From the NCBI GenBank assembly GCA_946811695.1, contig OX328123.1, positions 45,897,017-45,961,016 of the forward strand: a stretch of DNA of 64,000 nucleotides. The letters are read 5' to 3'. The position numbers were made by a program, and so were the translations under genes. Source of the stretch: Gonocerus acuteangulatus (taxonomy: Eukaryota > Arthropoda > Insecta > Hemiptera > Coreidae). The notes under the pieces were generated by a model. The model was not told where the DNA came from. It saw nothing but the letters and a program-made list of their open reading frames with translations, and made no database searches. Shown piece after piece: positions 22,673 to 34,049 of the stretch (its first letter is position 1; every line of letters starts with the position of its first letter).

Positions 22673-24532
22673 AAGTCCGACTCGCAGGAACTGCATCATC
22701 TTAGCGCGGTTCCATTGATATCCCTAGTGTCATATTGTATACGTAGAATAGAAACAGTTATTACTTTGTTGAGATCATTCTTAATGTAAACACATATTCC
22801 AAAGAAAAGCAAGATTGTCGGCAAGGCACAAGAAACTATTATAAGCGAAAATTACTCTTTGTAAATTGTACTAATTTGTTTCTAATTGACTTAACTTGCT
22901 TTACTAACATATCCATTTTAGTAGCTCTATTACGCTGGAACAGCAACATTGCAACCCCAACTTCTAACATACTCAGTAATTTGTTGCTAATTTGTTACAC
23001 TATTTTCAAATTTTTTGCTCCGGCCGTTTCTGAAAAAACGTGGCTGTGCTAGCGTAATATTACGCCAGCACAGCCACCCCCATAACTTTTGATCTAATTG
23101 TCTGACGATATTCAGACTGGTACCATAATTTGTTGCTAATTTGTTGCTCTAGAATGACACCAATCACGAATTTGTCGCTCCAGCCGTTTCCGAGAAAACG
23201 TGGCTGTGCTACCGTAATATTACGCCAGCACAGCCACCCCCGTAACTTTTGATCTAATTGTCTGACGGAATTCAGACTGGTACCATAATTTGTTGCTCTA
23301 GAATGACACCAATCACGAATTTGTCGCTTCAGCCATTTCCGAGAAAACGTGGCTGTGCTACCGTAATATTACGCCAGCACAGCCACCCCCGTAACTTTTG
23401 ATCTATCTGACGAAATTCAGATTGGTACCAGAATTTGTTGCTCTAGAATGACACCAATCACGAATTTGTCCCTCCAGCCGTTTCCGAGAAAACGTGGCTG
23501 TGCTGGCGTAATATTACGGTAGCACAGCCACGTTTTCTCGGAAACGGCTGGAGGGACAAATTCGTGATTGGTATCATTCTAGAGCAACAAATTAGCAACA
23601 AATTCTGGTACCAATCTGAATTTCGTCAGACAATTAGATCAAAAGTTACGGGGGTGGCTGTGCTGGCGTAATATTACGGTAGCACAGCCACGTTTTCTCG
23701 GAAATGGCTGAAGCGACAAATTCGTGATTGGTGTCATTCTAGAGCAACAAATTATGGTACCAGTCTGAATTCCGTCAGACAATTAGATCAAAAGTTACGG
23801 GGGTGGCTGTGCTGGCGTAATATTACGGTAGCACAGCCACGTTTTCTCGGAAACGGCTGGAGCGACGAATTCGAGATTGGTGTCATTCTAGAGCAACAAA
23901 TTAGCAACAAATTCGGGTACCAATCTGAATTTCGTCAGATAATTAGATCAAAAGTTACGGGGGTGGCTGTGCTGGCGTAATATTACGGTAGCACAGCCAC
24001 GTTTTCTCGGAAACGGCTGGAGCGACAAATTCGTGATTGGTGTCATTCTAGAGCAACAAATTAGCAACAAATTATGGTACCAGTCTGAATATCGTCAGAC
24101 AATTAGATCAAAAGTTATGGGGGTGGCTGTGCTGGCGTAATATTACGCTAGCACAGCCACGTTTTTTCAGAAACGGCCGGAGCAAAAAATTTGAAAATAG
24201 TGTAACAAATTAGCAACAAATTACTGAGTATGTTAGAAGTTGGGGTTGCAATGTTGCTGTTCCAGCGTAATAGAGCTACTAAAATGGATATGTTAGTAAA
24301 GCAAGTTAAGTCAATTAGAAACAAATTAGTACAATTTACAAAGAGTAATTTTCGCTTATAATAGTTTCTTGTGCCTTGCCGACAATCTTGCTTTTCTTTG
24401 GAATATGTGTTTACATTAAGAATGATCTCAACAAAGTAATAACTGTTTCTATTCTAAGTATACAATATGACACTAGGGATATCAATGGAACCGCGCTAAG
24501 ATGATGCAGTTCCTGCGAGTCGGACTTTTTGG
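22673..24532. mobile_element. R2 foldback element forming the palindrome core
   Basis: Bounded by AAAAAGTCCGACTCGCAGG (22673) and its complement ending CGAGTCGGACTTTTT (24532). The TIR-proximal regions are about 250 bp, then satellite units meet head to head at about 23513. The orientation of its ends matches the free-standing R2 copy at 40442-41035. The flanks on both sides are the same R1 word (GTACCCAAACC / GGTTTGGGTAC), so the inversion includes its surroundings. No coding. Confidence 0.75.
22924..24282. repeat. Hairpin satellite array 3, head-to-head (8 hairpins)
   Basis: Centres at 23055, 23215, 23364, 23509, 23669, 23818, 23978 and 24138. The units left of 23513 are in minus orientation and those to the right in plus. 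Both outer ends carry the terminal sequence CTCTATTACGCTGGAACAGC seen at the start of array 1. The right side has one more 160-bp unit than the left. Confidence 0.92.
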
Positions 24533-25017
24533 TTTGGGTACTTAGAATCACGGGATTCATTTGAAACATTATCTGCATGTTCTACTTTCATTAAAACTAA
24601 TATGTTGAAATTTTTGTTACGTTTGGAGTTAAGGAAGGGCGAGAATAAATTATTTTATGAACAGACATGAAACGTTTTCGGAACTTCGTATAATTTCATT
24701 TACATTTCGAACACGTTGGGGAAATCGTGGTAAGTGGATAAATACTATTTGAAAGCTTACTAAATTCTCTACAAAAAATATTCTAAAACTATTTTTGATT
24801 AGGCTATGTCAATCGGAGAAATAAGTGCTTAAAACATCAAATACGTCTGTTATGTTCTTATGAACGGGTTTTTGTCGTTATTTTTGTAATTTTTGTCTCT
24901 TTCCCGTGGTTTTTTATTGATTTTTATTATTTTAATTTCTTATGTAGGGAAAATGTATTTGTGTGTAAAACAGGATAGAAAAATGAGACCAATTTTCTGT
25001 TGCTAGAAATAATGAAA

Positions 25018-26960
25018 ATCCCCGTAACTTTTGATCTAATTGTCTGACGAAATTCAGATTGGTACCCGAATTTGTTGCTAATTTGTTGCTCTAGAATGAC
25101 ACCAATAACGAATTTGTCGCTCCAGCCGATTCCGAGAAAACGTGGCTGTGCTACCGTAATATTACGCCAGCACAGCCACCCCCGTAACTTTTGATCTAAT
25201 TGTCTGACGAAATTCAGATTGGTACCAGAATTTGTTGCTAATTTGTTGCTCTAGAATGACAACAATCACGAATTTGTCGCTCCAGCCGTTTCCGAGAAAA
25301 CGTGGCTGTGCTACCGTAATATTACGCCAGCACAGCCACCCCCGTAACTTTTGATCTAATTGTCTGACGAAATTCAGATTGGTACCCGAATTTGTTGCTA
25401 ATTTGTTGCTCTAGAATGACACCAATCTCGAATTCGTCGCTCCAGCCGTTTCCGAGAAAACGTGGCTGTGCTACCGTAATATTACGCCAGCACAGCCACC
25501 CCCGTAACTTTTGATCTAATTGTCTGACGAAATTATGACTGGTTCCATAATTTGTTGCTCTAGAATGACACCAATCACGAATTTGTCGCTCCAGCCGTTT
25601 CCGAGAAAACGTGGCTGTGCTACCGTAATATTACGCCAGCACAGCCACCCCCGTAACTTTTAATATAATTGTCTGACGAAATTCAGATTGGTGCCAGAAT
25701 TTGTTGCTAATTTGTTGCTCTTGAATGACACCAATCACGAATTGGTCGCTCCAGTCGTTTCCAAGAAAACGTGGCTGTGCTACCGTAATATTACGCCAGC
25801 ACAGCAACCCCCATAACTTTTGATCTAATTGTCTGACGAAATTATGACTGGTTCCATAATTTGTTGCTCTAGAATGACACCAATCACGAATTTGTCGCTC
25901 CAGCCGTTTCCGAGAAAACGTGGCTGTGCTACCGTAATATTACGCCAGCACAGCCACCCCCGTAACTTTTGATATAATTGTCTGACGAAATTCAGATTGG
26001 TGCCAGAATTTGTTGCTAATTTGTTGCTCTAGAATGACACCAATCACGAATTGGTCGCTCCAGTCGTTTCCAAGAAAACGTGGCTGTGCTACCGTAATAT
26101 TATGCCTGCACAACCACCCCCGTAACTTTTGATCTAATTGTCTGACGAAATTCAGATTGGTACCCGAATTTGTTGCTAATTTGTTGCTCTAGAATGACAC
26201 CAATCTCGAATTCGTCGCTCCAGCCGTTTCCGAGAAAACGTAGCTGTGCTACCGTAATATTACGCCAGCACAGCCACCCCCGTAACTTTTGATCTAATTG
26301 TCTGACGGAATTCAGACTGGTACCATAATTTGTTGCTCTAGAATGACACCAATCACGAATTTGTCGCTTCAGCCATTTCCGAGAAAACGTGGCTGTGCTA
26401 CCGTAATATTACGCCAGCACAGCCACCCCCGTAACTTTTGATCTAATTGTCTGACGAAATTCAGATTGGTACCAGAATTTGTTGCTAATTTGTTGCTCTA
26501 GAATGACAACAATCACGAATTTGTCGCTCCAGCCGTTTCCGAGAAAACGTGGCTGTGCTACCGTAATATTACGCCAGCACAGCCACCCCCGTAACTTTTG
26601 ATCTAATTGTCTGACGAAATTCAGATTGGTACCCGAATTTGTTGCTCTAGAATGACACCAATCACGAATTTGTCGCTCCAGCCGTTTCCGAGAAACCGTG
26701 GCTGTGCTACCGTAATATTACGCCAGCACAGCCACCCCCGTAACTTTTGATCTAATTGTCTGACGAAATTCAGGCTGGTACCAGAATTTGTTGCTAATTT
26801 GTTGCTCTAGAATGACACCAATCACGAATTTTTCGCTCCAGCCGTTTCCGAGAAAACGTGGCTGTGCTACCGTAATATTACGCCAGCACAGCCACCCCCG
26901 TAACTTCAGAAACTAAATTCAGACTGGTACCATAATTTGTTGCTAATTTTTTGCTCTAGA
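25018..26960 (-). repeat. Hairpin satellite array 4 (12 hairpins)
   Basis: Centres at 25157, 25317, 25477, 25626, 25786, 25935, 26095, 26255, 26404, 26564, 26713 and 26873, again spaced 160 or 149. It mirrors array 2 but with 12 rather than 20 hairpins. Shared private variants at matching ends (GTTATTGG at 22090 versus CCAATAAC at 25108) show the inverted relationship. Confidence 0.94.
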
Positions 26961-27393
26961 TTGAGCCCAATCACTATTATTTCAAAACAGGCCTAATGTA
27001 CTAAATTTGGTTTGCTTATTCCAAAACTGTAATCTTTTTTTTTTTTTTTTTTTTTTTTTTTCTACCACGTACCTTTGTTACACAAATAGCAGTTATACCT
27101 TAAATGTTTTAATGTAGCTTTGTGTATATAGAACTGAAAAGCAACCAGAATGCGAACAAATTGTGCTGATAACATTGTTGAATTTTTTGAATGTGCTTCA
27201 TAACAACATAACAATGTAACAGACAAAAATAAATTCCTTATGGAGAGTGGAATCCTTGTTAAAGTGGCTTTAAAAAAAAAAAAAAAAAATCCCTCACCTA
27301 TAAGTGATGAACAATTTGAAATCTTACAACTGAAGGCTCTAGATGTTCGGATCCGGTTAGGCGAAATAAACTATGTTTTTATAAAATAAACAT

Positions 27394-27453
<60 letters not shown>

Positions 27454-28416
27454 GGATGAAACTCTTAAAAATCAAAATTACACAAAACTGAAACGTGCAA
27501 AAATACATCGAAAACGTTATTTTTTACAACCTCTCCATAATTTATATTGATGATTTAAAATTTTGAAACTGAATTAGAGATTTAAAATGTATTTGATTTC
27601 TCTTTACTTAAAGTTTTATTTAACTTTTTGTATTCTTTCCAAACGAGCGACTGATTTTTCTAATAAATTAACCATTACCTTTTTATAATAATGTGAAAAA
27701 TTATATGACATTTTTGAAAGTTAAAGTTTTTAAGCGCATTTAAAAAAAATTGTATTTGTAAAAAGTTGTTTTCTATTTTTTAATAACTTTTAGTACAAAC
27801 CTTTTTTCCCCTTATGATTGCTATGAAAACATTGACAAGGAAACTAAAAAAAGTCCGACTCGCAGGAACTGCGTCATCTTAGCCCGGTTCCGTTCTTACC
27901 CCTAGTGTCATCTGTAAAGATTGGAATAAAAACATTTATTTTTATATTTTAAGAAACAAACATCTAAACAGTGACATACCGGAGAACGGGAGATTATAAG
28001 AATCAGCCTTTTACAGGAATCTGACAGTACCAAGTAGCTACAGGAAATTCACCGCTTTCTACCTCATTCTTAACTCTCTTAGCTTGTCCACGTGATGCTT
28101 TGTTTACATACCTGGTAACAACACCTCTCGCAGACTCAATACGTTAACTAACATTGTCAACGTCATTAGAATAGAAACAATTACAGACATTTCTCTGTTA
28201 TAATTAGGGACCGGATTCTTAGGTTTTCCCCTATTTTTTTCCGTTCTCCTAAACATGATAATGATAGGTTTTTTATACGATTCGTGTCTTGTACTATCAT
28301 TCATGCAAATTTGGAAGTACCTAAAAAAACCTAGTCAGGATGATATCACCTAAAATCACCTAAATAATGATGGAATGACCTAGACAGACCTAATCTTTAA
28401 AATAGAAGATACAATT

Positions 28417-29932
28417 ACGTGGCTGTGCTACCGTAATATTACGGTAGCACAGCCACGTTTTCTCGGAAACGGCTGGAGGGACAAATTCGTGATTGGTGTC
28501 ATTCTAGAGCAACAAATTCTGGTACCAATCTAAATTTCGTCAGATAGATCAAAAGTTACGGGGGTGGCTGTGCTGGCGTAATATTACGGTAGCACAGCCA
28601 CGTTTTCTCGGAAATGGCTGAAGCGACAAATTCGTGATTGGTGTCATTCTAGAGCAACAAATTATGGTACCAGTCTGAATTCCGTCAGACAATTAGATCA
28701 AAAGTTACGGGGGTGGCTGTGCTGGCGTAATATTACGGTAGCACAGCCACGTTTTCTCGGAAACGGCTGGAGCGACGAATTCGAGATTGGTGTCATTCTA
28801 GAGCAACAAATTAGCAACAAATTCGGGTACCAATCTGAATTTCGTCAGATAATTAGATCAAAAGTTACGGGGGTGGCTGTGCTGGCGTAATATTACGGTA
28901 GCACAGCCACGTTTTCTCGGAAACGGCTGGAGCGACAAATTCGTGATTGGTGTCATTCTAGAGCAACAAATTAGCAACAAATTATGGTACCAGTCTGAAT
29001 ATCGTCAGACAATTAGATCAAAAGTTATGGGGGTGGCTGTGCTGGCGTAATATTACGCTAGCACAGCCACGTTTTTTCAGAAACGGCCGGAGCAAAAAAT
29101 TTGAAAATAGTGTAACAAATTAGCAACAAATTACTGAGTATGTTAGAAGTTGGGGTTGCAATGTTGCTGTTCCAGCGTAATAGAGCTACTAAAATGGATA
29201 TGTTAGTAAAGCAAGTTAAGTCAATTAGAAACAAATTAGTACAATTTACAAAGAGTAATTTTCGCTTATAATAGTTTCTTGTGCCTTGCCGACAATCTTG
29301 CTTTTCTTTGGAATATGTGTTTACATTAAGAATGATCTCAACAAAGTAATAACTGTTTCTATTCTAAGTATACAATATGACACTAGGGATATCAATGGAA
29401 CCGCGCTAAGATGATGCAGTTCCTGCGAGTCGGACTTTTTGGTTTGGGTACTTAGAATCACGGGATTCATTTGAAACATTATCTGCATGTTCTACTTTCA
29501 TTAAAACTAATATGTTGAAATTTTTGTTACGTTTGGAGTTAAGGAAGGGTGAGAATAAATTATTTTATGAACAGACATGAAACGTTTTCGGAACTTCGTA
29601 TAATTTCATTTACATTTCGAACACGTTGGGGAAATCGTGGTAAGTGGATAAATACTATTTGAAAGCTTACTAAATTCTCTACAAAAAATATTCTAAAACT
29701 ATTTTTGATTAGGCTATGTCAATCGGAGAAATAAGTGCTTAAAACATCAAATACGTCTGTTATGTTCTTATGAACGGGTTTTTGTCGTTATTTTTGTAAT
29801 TTTTGTCTCTTTCCCGTGGTTTTTTATTGATTTTTATTATTTTAATTTCTTATGTAGGGAAAATGTATTTGTGTGTAAAACAGGATAGAAAAATGAGACC
29901 AATTTTCTGTTGCTAGAAATAATGAAAATTTT
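28417..29932 (+). repeat. Direct duplicate of the palindrome core's right half
   Basis: Collinear with 23507-25018 at a constant offset near 4910. It includes hairpins at 28434, 28579, 28728, 28888 and 29048 (array 5), an R2 end (29381-29440) and R1 sequence up to the shared GCTAGAAATAATGAAAAT near 29930. It opens with a 42-bp perfect palindrome centred on AT of TAATATTA. Confidence 0.92.
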
Positions 29933-31050
29933 GGGAACTTCGTATACTTTCATTAATATCTCGAAAACGGTTGAAAATCTTTTGAAGCGAAAGGTTACCG
30001 TTCGAAAGCTTACTAAATGGTCTACAAAAAAGGTTTTGAAAAAAGTTTTGAATAAGCAATGTCAATCGGAGAAATAACTGCTTAAACTTTGAAGTAATTA
30101 ATTTCGTTTATTCGATCGGTTCTTTTTGTCTCTTTTTATTGCTATTTTTTCAATGCATATAGTTGGATAATGTATTTGACAATAAAACAGATTAATTAAA
30201 ATAAGAAAAACAATTCATTGTTAGAAATATATCAGGCTGTACCGTATGAAATGTCAGTTTTGGATTTGCCGATTTCCTTCAAATGTCTTGAAACTGTCGA
30301 GGCTCCTAATCCGAGTTCTTTGGCATATTCCCTATTGTTTGCAATTGCTTATAGTAGTCAAATGTATTTGCCAATAAAACAGGATACGTATAATTAGAAT
30401 ATTTTATTTTTGTGGAATCTTGGGATTCTCAGATCCCATATGAATATATATTAGGCCCCCTTCGTATATTTTCCTTAATATCTCGAAAAGGGTTAGGAAA
30501 TCGTGGCAAGTGAAATGTAACAGTTTGAAAGCTTACTAAATTCTCTACAAAAAATGTTTTGAAGAAATGTTTGATGGGGTCGTCACATTAGGAGAAATAC
30601 GTGCTTAAAACTTAGTTAGTTTTGTTTATTTAAACGGATCTATTTGTGTGTTTCCCGCAGTTTTTTTTTCACTGCTCGTTATTTTTGTAATTTCTTGTAG
30701 TAGTCAAATGTATTTGTCAGTAAACAGGATACGTATAATTAGAAGCAATATTTTGTTTGTTAGAATTCGAAGATGCCTTATGAATATCTAGATTACAGTA
30801 CTGGTGTTGATTTCTTTCTTTAGAATTGTTCTTGGTATTCCCTATTTTCATCTGTTACCCATAGTTTTTTTATTGCTAGTTGTTTTTTCTTATTGATTAT
30901 AGAATATAAATCTATTTGGTTATAAAACAGGATACGTAAAATTAGTAAGAATATTTCGGAGATTTCTGAGCGAAATGCCTTGTAAGATTTTCTACCACCA
31001 CGAACGGCGTTTTTCCTCTATTATTATCCACTAGATAGGCTTTATTTGGC
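29933..31050 (-). repeat. R1 5' paragraphs, minus strand
   Basis: Degenerate tandem copies of the 330-bp R1 paragraph. Landmarks: TTTTGGGAACTTCGTATACT, ATATCTCGAAAA, GAAAGCTTACTAAAT, AATCGGAGAAATA. The part from about 30640 corresponds to 41640-41900 in the opposite orientation. Confidence 0.7.
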
Positions 31051-31073
31051 ATATTATTCTATACAGGGTGTCC

Positions 31074-32780
31074 CGTAAATGTCTAGTCATATTGAGAGGG
31101 GTGATAGAGGACCCTTAGGGGAACAAAAAATGTTCTATGACGATTTCCCGAATTCTCGCCCATAAGGGAGAAAATGTCGTTTTATTGGTTTAGCGAGACA
31201 AACGTGGTTTTTAGAAGAATAATCGTTGTAGCTCCGGCCCAGGTGGTACTACTAGAAAGGGGGTGAAACCTATCGAAAGCTGAGTACATTTACTATAAGA
31301 CTAGTTGAAAGTAAACGTAAAAATGAATGAATGTAAGTATGTATATCTTACCAAAAGAGAGCTATTCTAAATTTCCTGACATTTTATTGATATTTCTTTC
31401 CAGCGTTACTCCCCAATGGGCAGGATCTGTGATTTCCGGCTTTTAGAAAAACTTCCTCATTTAACCAGCTTTCCATTCATGTATCACAACCCTGTGTTAT
31501 TGAAGTATTTGAACGGTTTAAGAACAAAAGTTTTTTAAAAAACATGGATCTGTGAAAATAAAATTATATTTTTTTCTTCAGTTTATTCAAAAAGCTGAAG
31601 AGAAATATTTATTTTTATAAATGTTTACATAATAATAAATAAATATTTACTTGAAACAATAAACAAAATTACTTCCTCGAATATAAAAGAAATTCCTAAA
31701 ACAGTAAATAAATAAAATACACATTTATTTTGAATTTATTAATTCAGGTAACTAATACTGGGTCCAGGTGGCGGCCATTAAGGAACACCAACCATACATT
31801 AACCTCAAAAATTATTATTTTTACCTAGATCACGCATTTGAACACATTTTTACAGGACTATGTATGTCTTATTTATGAGGGATAGAATTTTTAATTACCA
31901 CAACAACAACGCATGGGCTCACGAGAATCCCAGTGAGTTTCACAAGCATAGCCATCAGTATCAATTCAAGGTAAAGCATTTGTTATAAAAAATATAAATA
32001 CCTGTAAAAATGTGTTCAAATGCGTGATCTAGGTAAAATAGTAATTTTTGAGGTTAATTTATGGTTGGGGTTCATTAATGGCCAACTCCAAGACCCAGTA
32101 TTAGTTACCTGAATTAATAAATTCAAAATAAATGTGTATTTTATTTATTTACTGTTTTAGGAATTTTTTTTATATTCTTGGAAGTAATTTTTTTATTGTT
32201 ATAAGTAAATATTTTCTTAAAATTTATAAAAATAAATATTTCTCTTCAGATTTTTGAATAAACTGAAGTAAAAAATATAATTTTCTTTTCACAGATCCAT
32301 GTTTTTTTTAAAACTTTTGTTCTTAAACCGTTCAAATACTTCAATAACACAGGGTTGTGATACATGAATGGAAAGCTGGTTAAATGAGAAAGTTTTTCTA
32401 AAACCCGGAAATCACAGACCCCGCCCATTGAGGAGTAACGCTGGAAAGAAATATCAATAAAATGTCAGAAAATTTAGAATAGCTTTCTTTTGGTAAGATA
32501 TACTTACTTACATTCATTCATTTTTACGTTTACTCTCGACTAGTCTTATAGTAAATTTACTCAGCTTTCGATAGGTTTCACCCCCTTTCTAGTAGTACCA
32601 CCTGGGACGGAGCTACAACGATTATTCTTCTAAAAACCACGTTTGTATTGAAAAAACAATAAAACGACGTTTTCTCCCTTAGGGGCGAGAATTCGGGAAA
32701 TCGTCATAGAACATTTTTTGTTCCCCTAAGGGTCCTCTATCACCCCTCACAATATGACGAGACATTTACGGGACACCCTG
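31074..32780. mobile_element. Foldback element with about 780-bp inverted arms
   Basis: Ends CAGGGTGTCCCGTAAATGTC and its complement CGGGACACCCTG. Arms 31074-31856 and 32001-32780, central unpaired part about 144 bp. TATA on both sides is a possible target duplication. No transposase; the 60-codon ORF at 32246-32428 is unrecognised and has a degraded mirror in the other arm. The superfamily is not assigned. Confidence 0.85.
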
Positions 32781-33764
32781 TATATATGTTTTATTAAGCA
32801 GGGGATTCTGATGAAATGTCGTGTTTTTGCTGTGGATTTTAATTACGATGTATCTAAGATTGGGTAACATTAGCGAGTCTTCATAGTTAAGAACCGACTA
32901 CGGAGGTCGACTTATTGCTATGATTTAGTCTACATGTGTATATTAAGTCCTAAATCCAAAAAATAAACTTCACAACGGTTAGATACTATGAGCGAATAGA
33001 GAGTCGGTTCAGTGCCCGTAGAATCAGAAGGTCCGCAGGAAATGTACCTGCTTGGAGTTAATCCTCAAGAGTTGTAAATATACCCCAGGTATCTGCCGAC
33101 ACAAATACAAAGCCTAGCTACGGTACAGAGAGCAACTTAATGATATCATTCACCAAAATTTCTTAAACTATACTAGATACTGAAATAACACAGTTCCAAA
33201 CATAGGTTAAATACTAAATCTTCATAAAGATTACTTAGTTGTAACCCGATTCATCAATTAGCAGTCAATAGTTTTCAACACAGGTTATACTAAATATTGA
33301 TAAAAAGTATTTAATTAGAAAAGAACAAGATTCATCAAGACTTGTTTTTGGTCCATTTGTATCTACTCCTCAGACTTAATTAGGTATATTCTTCTATATC
33401 TTGACTTGTTATTCGTCAAGACTTGTTATTTGTCCTTCTGTATCTACTAGATAGGCTTTATTCGGCATATTATTCTATATAGGCTATATTAGGCAAGGTA
33501 TTCTGCTCAATCTTTCTTGTACTTCTTCTTGATCCTTTTGTATCCGCTAGAAAGGCTTTATTAGGCATATTAGGCATTGATTTATAGACCTTTGCTTTAG
33601 AAAGAGAGCCGGATTGTGTAATTTCGGTTTCTGTGTATATATGTTAACTACCCTCGGTGTCCCTGACGCCTGAATATCACTTTTATTCGAGATGTTCGAG
33701 AGGATTTCGACAATTTTCATGAGATATGTAAAAAAAATAAGTTTATTTCTCTTCTATGCTTTTC
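32781..33764. other. No recognised gene; short repeated words
   Basis: CTAGATAGGCTTTATTCGGC and ATATTATTCTATA recur (33440, 33550) and match the left flank of the foldback element (31031-31070), suggesting an older local duplication. Nothing else recognised. Confidence 0.45.
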
Positions 33765-33828
33765 AAATGACACTAGGGATAGGAACGGGACCGCGCTAAG
33801 ATGATGCAGTTCCTGTGAGTCGGACCTT
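33765..33828 (+). repeat. R2 terminal repeat
   Basis: ACACTAGGGATAGGAACGGG through AGTTCCTGTGAGTCGGACC. It is a solitary end immediately before R1-d. Confidence 0.75.
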
Positions 33829-33849
33829 TTTCTGGTTTAGAATATTCAT

Positions 33850-34006
33850 TTTTAGCGCGGTTCCTCCCCCCCCCCCTTCATAGGGAAAAACCCCGCTTAT
33901 AAGGTTGACCTCATGAAACAATCCGGAAGTTCCGACTGGAAAATTTTACGTTTCAGAACCCTTAGAGAACGAAAATAACGGTGGTTAAAATTTGTATATA
34001 TATACA

Positions 34007-34049
<43 letters not shown>

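Larger units (their letters stand above)
17535..28416. repeat. Giant inverted repeat (about 10.9 kb) with satellite arms
   Basis: 17535 pairs with 28416, and pairing runs inward. 17535-18989 and 26955-28416 are near-identical inverted (they contain the same 66-codon ORF at 17647-17847 and 28104-28304, R2 ends, and matched A- and T-runs). Next come satellite arrays in opposite orientation (18990-22190 and 25018-26955), then inverted R1 pieces (22195-22672 and 24533-25018), then an R2-bounded core folding around 23513. The arms differ in length by about 1.25 kb because the left satellite array has more units. The right edge is immediately followed by a 42-bp perfect palindrome (28417-28458). 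It could be a genuine foldback structure or an assembly artefact. Confidence 0.9.

Noticed and set aside
15371..29190. Integrated geminivirus or other CRESS-DNA virus
   Set aside because: Only the 9-mer and a stem are shared. No Rep or capsid coding sequence is present, and the 9-mer is part of a larger palindrome.
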